A DNA stretch of 11,697 nt from Geobacter sp. UBA4074 (GCA_002383415.1 DFYU01000144.1:1-11697); one strand, 5' to 3'. Positions 1-7,245 are shown, counted from the stretch's first letter. Numbers and translations are program-made. Notes: generated by a model from the sequence alone, not told the origin.

Positions 1-1284
1 GAGATCATCGACTGCTATGCCACCCCACTGCCCCAGGATGCGCTGGTGGAAGAGATACTCCATCGCGCCCCCGATGTCGTGGCCTTTTCCTGCACCACCT
101 CATCGTTTCTAGAGGGCAACCGGATCGCCGAGGCGCTCAAGGCGCGCAACGACCGGATGGTTACCGTGTTCGGCGGCGCCCACGCCTGCACCATGGGCCC
201 GCCACTGCTGGACCGCTTTGCGGCCATCGACTACCTGGTGCTGGGCGAAGGGGAGCAGACCATGCTGGAGCTGGTGCAGGCCGGCTGCAACAACCCCTCC
301 ATGATTCCCGGCCTGGCCTATCGTGACAGCCAGGGCAACGGCGTGGCATCCCCCCCCCGTGATCTGATCCCTGATCTGGACCAACTGCCCTTTCCGGCCT
401 ACCACCTGCTGCCCGGTTTTCCCGAAAAGTACAAGCTGCCGCTATTCAGCTCACCCAAGTTTCCCAACACCAGCATCATCTCCAGCCGTGGCTGCCCCTA
501 CCAGTGCTCCTACTGTGACCGCTCGGTCTTTAGCAAGGGCTTCCGTTTCAATTCGCCGGATTACATCCTGGAGCATGTGGCCATGCTGAAGCGAGACTAC
601 GGCATCCGCCACGTCTTCTTCTACGACGACCTGTTCACCTTCGACCGCAAACGGGTGGCCGAGTTCTGTGAGCTAAAACGCAAAAAAGGGATCGATGTCG
701 GTTACAACTGTATCGCACGGCTGGAGCATGTGGATGCGGAACTGCTGAAGCTGCTGAAGGATTCGGGCTGCTGGCAGGTTAACTTCGGCATCGAATCGGG
801 CGACCCGGAGATTCTTAAAAAACATCGCAAGTTTTACGGGCTTGACGAGGTGGGCCGCAAGCTGCAGATGGTGAAGGACGCCGGTATGCGGGTCAAGGGG
901 CTGTTCATGGTGGGGCTGCCGGGCGAAGACGAGGCCGCCATTCGCCGCACGATTGAGTATGCCTGTTCCCTGCCGCTGGACGAGATCAACGTCACCAAGT
1001 TTACCCCCTTCCCCGGCGCGCCGGTTTATCGGACCCTGCAACAGTTCGGCGAATTTAACGAGGATTGGGAGCTGATGAACTGCATGAACTTTGTCTTTAT
1101 ACCCACCGGCATGAACAAGGAGCAACTGGAAGGGCTGTACGACGAATTTATCAGCCGTTTCTACCGTCGCACCCGCATCCACTGGGGCTACACCCAGATG
1201 CTCTGGAAATCGCCCCACAGCGTGCTGGACTTCCTGAAAAATCTGCCGGCCATCATCCGTTTTGAACGCCAGCAAAAATGGTGA
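1..1284 (+). CDS. B12-binding-domain radical SAM enzyme (5' end outside window)
   Basis: The frame is open from base 1, so this is the last 427 residues of a longer protein; the GTG at 46 is an internal valine. The visible N-terminal ~110 residues look like a cobalamin-binding Rossmann domain: a GGAH turn near residues 58-61, then a LGEGE motif. The radical SAM core follows, with the CxxxCxxC 4Fe-4S ligands at visible residues C165, C169 and C172 (CPYQCSYC), a FGIESGD segment near 262-268 and a GLFMVGLPGE strand typical of the family. A C-terminal helical tail ends in Lys-Trp. Members of this class (BchE, HpnJ, HpnP and relatives) perform radical methylations, ring closures or rearrangements on lipids and tetrapyrroles; the substrate cannot be read here. 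It faces the polyketide-like operon tail to tail, so a role in tailoring that product is only an inference. It contains a nine-C tract at 350-358, but the frame is intact. Confidence 0.9.
   Translation, partial: EIIDCYATPLPQDALVEEILHRAPDVVAFSCTTSSFLEGNRIAEALKARNDRMVTVFGGAHACTMGPPLLDRFAAIDYLVLGEGEQTMLELVQAGCNNPSMIPGLAYRDSQGNGVASPPRDLIPDLDQLPFPAYHLLPGFPEKYKLPLFSSPKFPNTSIISSRGCPYQCSYCDRSVFSKGFRFNSPDYILEHVAMLKRDYGIRHVFFYDDLFTFDRKRVAEFCELKRKKGIDVGYNCIARLEHVDAELLKLLKDSGCWQVNFGIESGDPEILKKHRKFYGLDEVGRKLQMVKDAGMRVKGLFMVGLPGEDEAAIRRTIEYACSLPLDEINVTKFTPFPGAPVYRTLQQFGEFNEDWELMNCMNFVFIPTGMNKEQLEGLYDEFISRFYRRTRIHWGYTQMLWKSPHSVLDFLKNLPAIIRFERQQKW
350..358 (+). repeat. Nine-C homopolymer inside the radical SAM gene
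   Basis: Nine consecutive C residues encode a Ser-Pro-Pro-Arg stretch. The reading frame is open on both sides, so the assembled length is the in-frame one. Tracts of this length are prone to slippage and to sequencing error; nothing else here argues for deliberate phase variation. Confidence 0.6.
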
Positions 1285-1292
1285 TACTGCCA

Positions 1293-1329
1293 ACAGCGGC
1301 GGCATGCGGTACTGGCATGCCGCCGCTGT
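1293..1329. terminator. Perfect 15-bp hairpin between convergent genes
   Basis: Two perfectly complementary 15-nt arms (1293-1307 and 1315-1329) flank a 7-nt loop. The hairpin starts 9 nt after the stop of the radical SAM gene and lies 15 nt beyond the stop of the convergent 83-residue gene. A U-run is missing on both strands, so it is not a textbook intrinsic terminator. It may mark a Rho-dependent end or protect the 3' ends of both transcripts. The inner arms contain a GCATGC palindrome. Confidence 0.6.
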
Positions 1330-1344
1330 CAGTCGTAACATCCG

Positions 1345-1596
1345 TTAGCGGCCGATGTTGATCTGAATCCCACCACGGTCGGGATTGCGGTGTTTTTTCT
1401 TTTTGTGTTGCTTGCCGCTTTTCACCTTTACCGGCTGACCTGAAAGCTTCACACCGGGCGGCGGCGGCAACAGCGGCAGCTTCTTTGGTGACGGCAGGCC
1501 CGGTGGAGGCGGCGGCAACGGCAAGCCGGCGCTGGCAACCGAGGCCATGACGGTCACGGCAAGCATGATGCAGCCATAACGCAGTATCTGTTTCAT
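1345..1596 (-). CDS. Small secreted proline/lysine-rich protein, unknown function
   Basis: I do not recognise a family for this 83-residue protein. Residues 1-23 form a signal peptide: Lys and Arg near the start, a hydrophobic core, and an ASA cleavage site before Gly24. The mature part has three zones: a proline-rich segment (about 25-48) with two LPPPPPG/LLPPPPG units, a strongly basic stretch (about 57-74, including a KKKK run), and a short tail reading GIQINIGR. Cleavage would leave about 60 residues in the periplasm or outside, probably disordered. The basic zone could bind phosphate-rich lipids, LPS or a polyanion (inference). An AGGGG-type ribosome site lies about 9 nt before the ATG. 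It is the last gene of the operon, 20 nt after the 11-residue-repeat gene, and may be carried along without acting in the pathway. Confidence 0.7.
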   Translation of the reverse strand: MKQILRYGCIMLAVTVMASVASAGLPLPPPPPGLPSPKKLPLLPPPPGVKLSGQPVKVKSGKQHKKKKHRNPDRGGIQINIGR

Positions 1597-1616
1597 CGTG
1601 TACTACCCCTTTCCAA

Positions 1617-1982
1617 TCACTTGTCTTTAAAGATCGAGCGGATGTCGCGCCCCGCCCTTTTAAACCCTTCCCACATCTCGATACCGGCCTGTTTGCCGTC
1701 TTTTTTAATGCTCTGCCCCAGCTGCTTGAAACCCTGCTTGATCTCCTGGCCAGCCTGTTTGCTGCCTTCCTTAAGCTCGCGGCCGCTCTGTTTGAAGGCC
1801 TCTTTGGTCTCTTGACCACTGCGTTTGGCATCTTCCTTCAGCGTCTTACCGGCCTCCTTAAAGGCCTGACCCGTCTCGCGGAACGACTGTTTTACCTCAT
1901 CATTGAACTGGTTGGCATGACCGCTGCCAACAGCAAGCAAGCAGCACAGGCCAAGACTAGCGACAATCGGTATCAAGCGCAT
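1617..1982 (-). CDS. Secreted protein of seven 11-residue amphipathic repeats
   Basis: This 121-residue protein has a signal peptide (about 1-23, cleavage after GHA) and is then almost entirely helical repeat. Glycine recurs exactly every 11 residues at 45, 56, 67, 78, 89, 100 and 111. Lysine recurs at +8 of every unit and at +4 of the first five (Trp and Arg replace it in the last two). A hydrophobic residue usually sits at +3 and a Phe or Ser at +7 in several units. The pattern resembles the hendecad repeats of LEA-group-3 proteins, apolipoproteins and alpha-synuclein, which lie as helices on lipid surfaces or form coiled coils. There is no cysteine in the mature part and no lipobox. A strong GGAGGT ribosome site 5 nt before the ATG overlaps the end of the exporter gene, and only 3 nt separate the two genes. 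A lipid-surface or chaperone role for the exported product is an inference; no family is recognised. Confidence 0.8.
   Translation of the reverse strand: MRLIPIVASLGLCCLLAVGSGHANQFNDEVKQSFRETGQAFKEAGKTLKEDAKRSGQETKEAFKQSGRELKEGSKQAGQEIKQGFKQLGQSIKKDGKQAGIEMWEGFKRAGRDIRSIFKDK
1620..1850 (-). repeat. Seven tandem 33-bp coding units (11-residue hendecads)
   Basis: The segment encodes residues 45-121 of the repeat protein as seven back-to-back 11-residue units. The approximate consensus is G-[QR]-x-[LI]-K-[EQ]-x-[FS]-K-[QR]-[SA]. The units diverge in DNA more than in protein pattern, so the repeat is old and kept by selection rather than freshly amplified. Confidence 0.85.
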
Positions 1983-1985
1983 GGG

Positions 1986-4505
1986 TTACCTCCGGGCAGA
2001 GATACGATGCATCAGTGCCGGCATCGGCAGCAGGGCCGCCAGTGCCGTAAAGAAGATGCCAAAATTGGCGGCCCAACCGATGGAGGCCATGGCGCCGTAA
2101 TCGGTAAAGGCCAGCGACCCAAAACCGGCAATGGTGGTAAGTGCCGACAACAGGATCGAGCGACCGGCCTGGACAAAGGCGGCGCTCTGCTGCGCTGGAT
2201 CGTGCGAAGCGCAACGATGGAGGATATGCATGCCGTAATCGCAACCGATGCCGACGATGGTCACCACCACCATGATGTTCATGAAGTTGAATTTCATGCC
2301 GACCAGGCTCATGGTGCCCAACATGGCCACCGCACCGTACAGCACCGGCCCGAGTGAGGCGGCAACGCCGGACATGGTTCTGAAATGCAGCAGCAGCAAT
2401 AGCAGAACCATGCCGGTTCCCAGGCCGATTCCCTGCACGGCGCTCCTGCGCACCGCAGCCAGCAGTTCACTGCTGACCAGATCGGTGCCGGTAACCCGGG
2501 CCTCTGGCGCCACACTTGCCAGCTGATCGACGAACTGTTCAGGATGCAACTGGCCAGGACGGAAGTAGAGATAGGTCAGGGCATGCCAGCCGGTGACATC
2601 CTGCACCAGATGGCGTTCCACCACGCTGCGCAGCGGCGACACGGCCAAGCGGGAGATGATCGTCTCGTCAGGCACCACTGCCGTCAGGCTGCCCGTACGC
2701 ACCAAGGCCAGGTATGCCGCAAAATCCTGCTGGTCGAATCCCTGGCGAACAAGCTGTTTTTCAAGTGTTGCAGCAGCTGATGCAAGGCCTGACAGGTGGG
2801 CAACGATCTGCCGTTGATCGGCCTGACGGTTCATGGTCTGTCCCAGGCTCGACCAGGCCTGTAACCTGCCCTCTGCTGCCAGTTTGGCGGCCAGCTGCTC
2901 CACCGGAAGATTACCCTGCAGCACTGCGGCCTGGGTCGGACCGTCGACCGCCACCAGCAGGCTTTTAGGGGCCAGATTCAGGTGCTGCTCCACCAGCTGC
3001 TGGGCGCGAAATGCCTCGGAGTGCTGCGGCTGCAGGTTTTTTAGCTCCACATCAAAGGCGGTGCGCTGGGCAAACAGGGCCAACAGCAACCAGGAGACAA
3101 CGGTGATGGTCAGGATCGTGCGCGGCCAGCGCCCGGCAAAGCGCCACAGGCGGTCCATACCCACCGTCGGCAACGGGCGATAACTGCGGTCAGAGCGATC
3201 CAACAGCCGCAGCACCAGCGGCATCAGAACCAGGTTGGCATACAGGGTGAACAGCACCCCCAGCCCCACCAGCAGTCCCAGTTCGGACAGGGCCCGCACC
3301 TCGGCCCAGGCCAGGGCCAGAAACGGCAGACAGGTGCTGGCAGCAGCCACAAACAGGCCCTGACCGGTATCGGTGATGGCTCGCGTGATGGCCTGGTCGG
3401 TGCTGACGCCACAGCTCCGCTCGCTATGGAAGCGGTCATAGAGGTGGATCGAGTAATCGGCCCCCAGGCCGATGATCAGGGCGGTAAAGGCAAAGGAGAT
3501 GATATGTACGCTGTCGAGAAACAGCCCGGCCAACCCCAGTGAGGCCAGTACACCGCTGGCGACAAATAGCGGGATCATCAGGGTGGGCCAGAGGTGGCGA
3601 TACACGGCATAGAAGATACCCAGCACCACCAGCAGTGATGAGACGATACAGGCCAGAATGTTGAACTTCATGGCTGCCTCGTCGATCACGGCGCTGATGT
3701 GGGCCCCGGCGCAGGAAACCGCCACCTGACTCCCGGCGCGGGCCTGATTGATGCCGGCCACCAGCTTGCGGGCAAAGGCCATATCCTGCACTGCTTTAGC
3801 CGGCTCGGCGATCATGATCAGCACCCGGCCATCCCGTGACATGAAATAGGGTGAGGCCGGGTCCATGTCCAGGGCTTGACTGCCGGCCTTGAGGCGCGGC
3901 AGGAACAGATCGCGCAGCCCCAGCGGGTCGGCGATGGCTATGCCGACCGTGCTGGCACCTAACGAGGTGGCCAGCTGGCTGGTGAGTTGATTGAGCGCCT
4001 GTTCGATGCCGGTGTTGCTGAAACGGGCCACCAGCGCGTCAAGCTGATCCGGCGGTACAAAGGCAGCCGGATGGGCAGCGGCAAAGGCCACCAGATCGGC
4101 GAAACGCTGGGCCTCTGACTCCTCGTAGATCCGATAGACGACCCGCTTGAAGGCCGGCGCCCCATCAACCTGCAGGGTACGCAGCCGCTCGGCCAGCCGC
4201 TCGGCCTCGCCGGAAAGCTGTTGTGGCTCCCCCTCCAGGAGAAAGTAGGCCTCACGTGCGCCGCCGGACCACTCCAGCGAATCCAGCAGCAGACGCAACG
4301 CCGGCCGGTCAGCCGGAAACAGTTGGAAGATATCGGTCTCAAAGCGCAAGGTTGCCAGGGAGGCAAGGGACAGGGTCAACAGGATGGTCAGCACCGCCAC
4401 TACCCGGCGGGGGAAACAGCGGGTCATGCGATCGAGCCAGTTCAGGTGGGACTGAACCAGCGTAGCTGCCTGTCCGAGCATGGTTTTCATTACGTTGCGA
4501 GTCAT
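1986..4505 (-). CDS. MMPL/RND-superfamily exporter (COG4258-like)
   Basis: The 839-residue inner-membrane transporter has the duplicated RND layout. TM1 lies near residues 35-53, followed by a periplasmic domain to about 275, and TM2-6 from about 282 to 435. TM7 lies near 462-479, followed by a second periplasmic domain, and TM8-12 run from about 665 to the end. Both halves carry the intramembrane Asp-Tyr pair that relays protons in MmpL3-type pumps: D350-Y351 in GLGADYSIHL and D756-Y757 in GIGCDYGMH. The pump should therefore be proton-driven. MMPL proteins of this kind move lipids or polyketide-like lipids (MmpL3, HpnN, aryl-polyene exporters). It follows the LolB-like lipoprotein by 11 nt and precedes the repeat protein by 3 nt, which suggests a carrier-exporter unit for the operon's product. 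No good ribosome site is seen before the ATG at 4505; an in-frame ATG at 4490 is possible, and translation may be coupled to the upstream gene. Confidence 0.92.
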   Translation of the reverse strand: MTRNVMKTMLGQAATLVQSHLNWLDRMTRCFPRRVVAVLTILLTLSLASLATLRFETDIFQLFPADRPALRLLLDSLEWSGGAREAYFLLEGEPQQLSGEAERLAERLRTLQVDGAPAFKRVVYRIYEESEAQRFADLVAFAAAHPAAFVPPDQLDALVARFSNTGIEQALNQLTSQLATSLGASTVGIAIADPLGLRDLFLPRLKAGSQALDMDPASPYFMSRDGRVLIMIAEPAKAVQDMAFARKLVAGINQARAGSQVAVSCAGAHISAVIDEAAMKFNILACIVSSLLVVLGIFYAVYRHLWPTLMIPLFVASGVLASLGLAGLFLDSVHIISFAFTALIIGLGADYSIHLYDRFHSERSCGVSTDQAITRAITDTGQGLFVAAASTCLPFLALAWAEVRALSELGLLVGLGVLFTLYANLVLMPLVLRLLDRSDRSYRPLPTVGMDRLWRFAGRWPRTILTITVVSWLLLALFAQRTAFDVELKNLQPQHSEAFRAQQLVEQHLNLAPKSLLVAVDGPTQAAVLQGNLPVEQLAAKLAAEGRLQAWSSLGQTMNRQADQRQIVAHLSGLASAAATLEKQLVRQGFDQQDFAAYLALVRTGSLTAVVPDETIISRLAVSPLRSVVERHLVQDVTGWHALTYLYFRPGQLHPEQFVDQLASVAPEARVTGTDLVSSELLAAVRRSAVQGIGLGTGMVLLLLLLHFRTMSGVAASLGPVLYGAVAMLGTMSLVGMKFNFMNIMVVVTIVGIGCDYGMHILHRCASHDPAQQSAAFVQAGRSILLSALTTIAGFGSLAFTDYGAMASIGWAANFGIFFTALAALLPMPALMHRISARR

Positions 4506-4516
4506 GGTGGTGAGGG

Positions 4517-5209
4517 TCAGGGGGTCTTAAGCTGCGAGAGAGGGAGCAGCTGCAGCCCTGACAGGGGCACCTGGAACAGCTGGTCATCAAGCACCGTGTT
4601 TACCTCCGGCTCCTCCAGGGTCAGACGAATCCGGTCGCCTTCAGCGCTTTCCATTTGCAGTTCCTGCGCCAGCGGCACACCGTCATGGCTGCGGTAATTG
4701 CGGTAGCGCACCCGCTCGCCGCTGGCGAGGTTTTTTTCCACCACCAGTCCGTCCTGTAACGTGATCTGTTCAGTACCGCCCCTGATCGCTGGACGACTGA
4801 TGGAACCGGTGGTCACCGATCCGGTCGGCAGATCGGTATCCAGCACCCAGCGCAGCATGGCAAAGCCCCGCTGGCCGGTGGCGGCCGGCAGCTCGTTGAC
4901 CTGTCCCCGGTAGGCAACGCCGTTGGCCGGATAGGCCAGGGTCAGCTGTTCGCCGTTCAGCTGGGCCTCCATCACCGTCGTGCCAAAGGGCGACAGGAGG
5001 ATCAGGCGCAACTGGTCAGGGCGGCGATAGAGCATCACGCCCCGGGCAGCCAGATTGCGATCGGCCGTACGCAACGAAACGGTTACCGTGGAGCTCAAGG
5101 TCTCCACCACGGCGCCGGGCTGCACGGGAACACTGGCCGGCAGCTGGCGGGTGGTTGTCGAACAGGCGGCCAACAGGGCGGCTATAATGATCAACAGCAG
5201 ACGATACAT
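4517..5209 (-). CDS. LolB-like outer-membrane lipoprotein (DUF3261-type)
   Basis: This 230-residue protein begins with a lipoprotein signal peptide whose lipobox is LAAC with the lipidated cysteine at C16. The next residue is serine rather than aspartate, so sorting to the outer membrane is expected. The remainder is rich in beta strands, as in the half-barrel LolA/LolB fold. Proteins of the DUF3261 type recur next to LolA-like proteins and MMPL pumps in aryl-polyene-type clusters, where they are thought to receive lipid-like cargo at the outer membrane. Assignment to that family rests on size, lipobox and context; I could not align it. The start has a GGAG site 6 nt upstream and lies 2 nt after the LolA-like stop. 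A dedicated cargo receptor is more likely than the housekeeping LolB, because it is embedded in the biosynthetic operon. Confidence 0.78.
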   Translation of the reverse strand: MYRLLLIIIAALLAACSTTTRQLPASVPVQPGAVVETLSSTVTVSLRTADRNLAARGVMLYRRPDQLRLILLSPFGTTVMEAQLNGEQLTLAYPANGVAYRGQVNELPAATGQRGFAMLRWVLDTDLPTGSVTTGSISRPAIRGGTEQITLQDGLVVEKNLASGERVRYRNYRSHDGVPLAQELQMESAEGDRIRLTLEEPEVNTVLDDQLFQVPLSGLQLLPLSQLKTP

Positions 5210-5211
5210 GC

Positions 5212-5823
5212 TTACTCCAGCCGGAAATCGGCGTCGCTCAGCCCGACGTTCTTGCGGGTCTTGCGAAAGGTCATCACGGTCCGGTCACCGGCGCGCTCCA
5301 CCAGCTCCAGCCTGCGCACCGTACCATCCTGCTGCAGTACGATGGTGAGTTCTTTCAATTGGCCGCCCTGGGCCGGACGGATCACCACGTTGGTCAGGCC
5401 GGCCAGCTGCTCGGCCCGCACCTCCATCCCTTCCGGTACGCTGGTGACCGGCTTTGCCACCGCTCCAATCCAACGGCCAAGCCCCTGTTCAGGCGGCAGC
5501 ACGATCCGCTGCCGTTCGCCGTTGGTGCCCAGGCGCTGTTCCAGCACCGTGTCTTTGAGTACGATGACGCCGCTGTAGGGCGGATCAAGCACCATCATGA
5601 ACCGGTCCGGCTTCTTGAAGCGGATCACCCCCTGCATGACCAGCTTCTTCTTCATGATCGAGAGCTGCTTTTCCTGGGTCAGCTCGGCGGTAAAATCCTG
5701 CAGACCGGCAAAGGAGCGCCGCAGCGCCTCAAGCCCTTCCAGTGACGTCAGGCTGCGGGCCTGTACCGGAAAGGGGACGGCCATTATCAGCAGGATTGCA
5801 ACGACAGACAGACGCTGTTTCAT
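5212..5823 (-). CDS. LolA-like periplasmic lipid/lipoprotein carrier
   Basis: The protein is 203 residues, the usual length for LolA-fold carriers. A Sec signal peptide spans about 1-22 (cleavage near VQA). The mature start has the family pattern of a short helix followed by strands: a QDFTAELTQEKQ segment, then GVIRFKKPDRFMMVLDPPYSG. This matches the 'G.l.f.kPdrfr...P' strand pair of LolA, whose half-barrel shields acyl chains in the periplasm. Its ATG overlaps the stop of the dehydratase-like gene (ATGA), and the LolB-like lipoprotein follows after 2 nt. In aryl-polyene and related clusters a second LolA-like protein works with an MMPL pump instead of LolCDE; that role is inferred here from gene order. 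I would not call it the general lolA. Confidence 0.88.
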   Translation of the reverse strand: MKQRLSVVAILLIMAVPFPVQARSLTSLEGLEALRRSFAGLQDFTAELTQEKQLSIMKKKLVMQGVIRFKKPDRFMMVLDPPYSGVIVLKDTVLEQRLGTNGERQRIVLPPEQGLGRWIGAVAKPVTSVPEGMEVRAEQLAGLTNVVIRPAQGGQLKELTIVLQQDGTVRRLELVERAGDRTVMTFRKTRKNVGLSDADFRLE

Positions 5824-6215
5824 AATGGTCCTATTCCAAGGGTCAGGGTGACGTTCAGCAGTTCTTCATCGGCTACCGTCACCCGCCCCTCCATCAGACA
5901 GAGGCGTCCAAAGGCCTTGACCACCCGGACCTCAACCTCCAGGGTCTCGCCCAACACCGGCGGACGGCCAAAACTGGCCCGATCGATGGTAGCCAGAAAA
6001 CCGCCATCACCTTGCCGCTCCACTGCTGCTACCCCCGACAGTTGGGCCACCGCCTCAACCAGCAGCACCTGCGGCATAGAGCGCAGCGCTGCACTAGTAC
6101 GATAGCGGGCGCGGGCAAAACTGCCCGGCTGTTGTTCCAGCACCCGATCCAGCATCAGAAAGGGATAGCGGTGCGGTAGATATGCGCTGGGGTCGGGATT
6201 AAGCAGGTGTGTCAC
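5820..6215 (-). CDS. FabZ/ApeP-like hotdog dehydratase homologue lacking the catalytic His
   Basis: The 131-residue protein keeps the FabZ N-terminal signature LPHRYPFLMLDRV (residues 13-25) and the central helix with the catalytic acid, E54 in VEAVAQLSG. The GHFPxxPxMPG loop of FabZ, which carries the catalytic histidine 14 residues before the glutamate, reads YRTSAALRSMPQ here. There is no histidine in that loop. It therefore looks like a hotdog dehydratase that is inactive alone, or one that acts as a partner subunit. Aryl-polyene pathways use paired dehydratase-like proteins (ApeI/ApeP), and this one may correspond to the non-standard member. The start is GTG at 6215, overlapping the upstream ketosynthase-like gene by 17 nt. 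Substrates would be 3-hydroxyacyl-ACP intermediates in the cytoplasm. A second dehydratase may lie outside the window. Confidence 0.82.
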   Translation of the reverse strand: MTHLLNPDPSAYLPHRYPFLMLDRVLEQQPGSFARARYRTSAALRSMPQVLLVEAVAQLSGVAAVERQGDGGFLATIDRASFGRPPVLGETLEVEVRVVKAFGRLCLMEGRVTVADEELLNVTLTLGIGPL

Positions 6216-7245
6216 CGTGCAGACTCAAGGCAAAGTAGGGCCCCTCGGGTGAGGCGGCCAGGTGCAGACCGGTCTGCCCAGACTGCAGCAGCTGACTCAA
6301 TGCACCCAGAGCAACGCCGCCCATGGCCAGTGATTGGCCAACAACCTGACCCGTGCGGAGGACGGTTTGGGCTGTAACCTTTCCTGCCAGCAGATCGATG
6401 CCGGCACCGGCGCCTGAAAGACTGACCTGGTCAAAGGAGCGTTGGGCCGGCAGCAAACGGTTGATACCGGCCTGTTCGGCGTTGGGCAGCAGCAGGCCAA
6501 GGGTGGCGATCCGGCCGATGCGGGCCTTGATGGCAGCACCCCGTGCCACGGCATGTTCTTCCCGTTCCAGCACCAGTATGCCGCAGCCTTCACCAAAACC
6601 GGAGGCGTAGCTGTGCAGTTGTCCCAATGCCGCAAAGCCTTTCATCATCAATGAGGTCAGTTCATCGACGCCACCGGCCAGCATCACGTCGGCCCGTCCC
6701 TCTTCAATAAAACGGCAGGCGGCCAGAATGGCCGATTCAGCCGAACAGAAGCGTTGCACAAAGGTAATATTGGGGCCTTTAAAGCCATATTCGATTGAGG
6801 CGTTGCTGGCCGGGGCGTTGGCCACGGTGTTGGGAAACAGCACGGGCGATAGCCCCGCCACCCCCTGCTTAAAATAGCCGGTCAGAAACTCGGCTGAATT
6901 GGCAATGCCGCCAAAACCGCACCCCAGGGCGATGCCGATCCGCTCTGCCGGGATAGCACCCTTATCGATGCCGGCCTCACGCAGGGCCTGTCCGGTTGTG
7001 GCCACTGCAAACTGACTGCAGCGGTCCAGTTTGCGCGCCTTGAGCGGCGGCATAAAATCTGCGGCCTTAAACTGCTCGGCCCGGCCCCACAGCAACCCTT
7101 GCCCATCGGCACGCATATCTTCAGGCACCGGTTGCAGACAGCTGCGACCTTCTTTGAGCGCCGCCAGGAGAGGCTCGAGCCCGGTGCCGGCCACTGTAAT
7201 GGCGCTGGCGCCGGTAATGGCGATTGAACAGGAGAAGGTATCCAT
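6199..7245 (-). CDS. Ketosynthase-like partner subunit (chain-length-factor type), both catalytic His missing
   Basis: The 348-residue thiolase-fold protein is shorter than its neighbour (409). The nucleophile position still holds a cysteine: C167 in RFCSAES, preceded by the GPNITF strand. The two condensing-enzyme histidines are replaced: S277 stands in the HGTGT position (LSGAGA) and Q304 in the GHxxGAAG position (VGQSLAMGG). Claisen condensation by decarboxylation needs those histidines, so it should not elongate chains on its own. Its start codon overlaps the stop of the intact ketosynthase as TAATG, a common way to make two subunits in equal amounts. It is most likely the partner of that enzyme, as chain-length factors are in type II polyketide and aryl-polyene systems. 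Unlike classical chain-length factors it keeps the cysteine. An acyl-transfer or starter-loading role is a possible alternative. Confidence 0.85.
   Translation of the reverse strand: MDTFSCSIAITGASAITVAGTGLEPLLAALKEGRSCLQPVPEDMRADGQGLLWGRAEQFKAADFMPPLKARKLDRCSQFAVATTGQALREAGIDKGAIPAERIGIALGCGFGGIANSAEFLTGYFKQGVAGLSPVLFPNTVANAPASNASIEYGFKGPNITFVQRFCSAESAILAACRFIEEGRADVMLAGGVDELTSLMMKGFAALGQLHSYASGFGEGCGILVLEREEHAVARGAAIKARIGRIATLGLLLPNAEQAGINRLLPAQRSFDQVSLSGAGAGIDLLAGKVTAQTVLRTGQVVGQSLAMGGVALGALSQLLQSGQTGLHLAASPEGPYFALSLHGDTPA

Noticed and set aside
673..1341. 222-residue ORF on the minus strand
   Set aside because: It is antisense to the radical SAM core, whose motifs and frame are unmistakable, and its translation has no recognisable domain.
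1812..2357. 181-residue ORF on the plus strand, His/Gln-rich
   Set aside because: Shadow of the repeat-protein and exporter genes; its composition reflects antisense codons.
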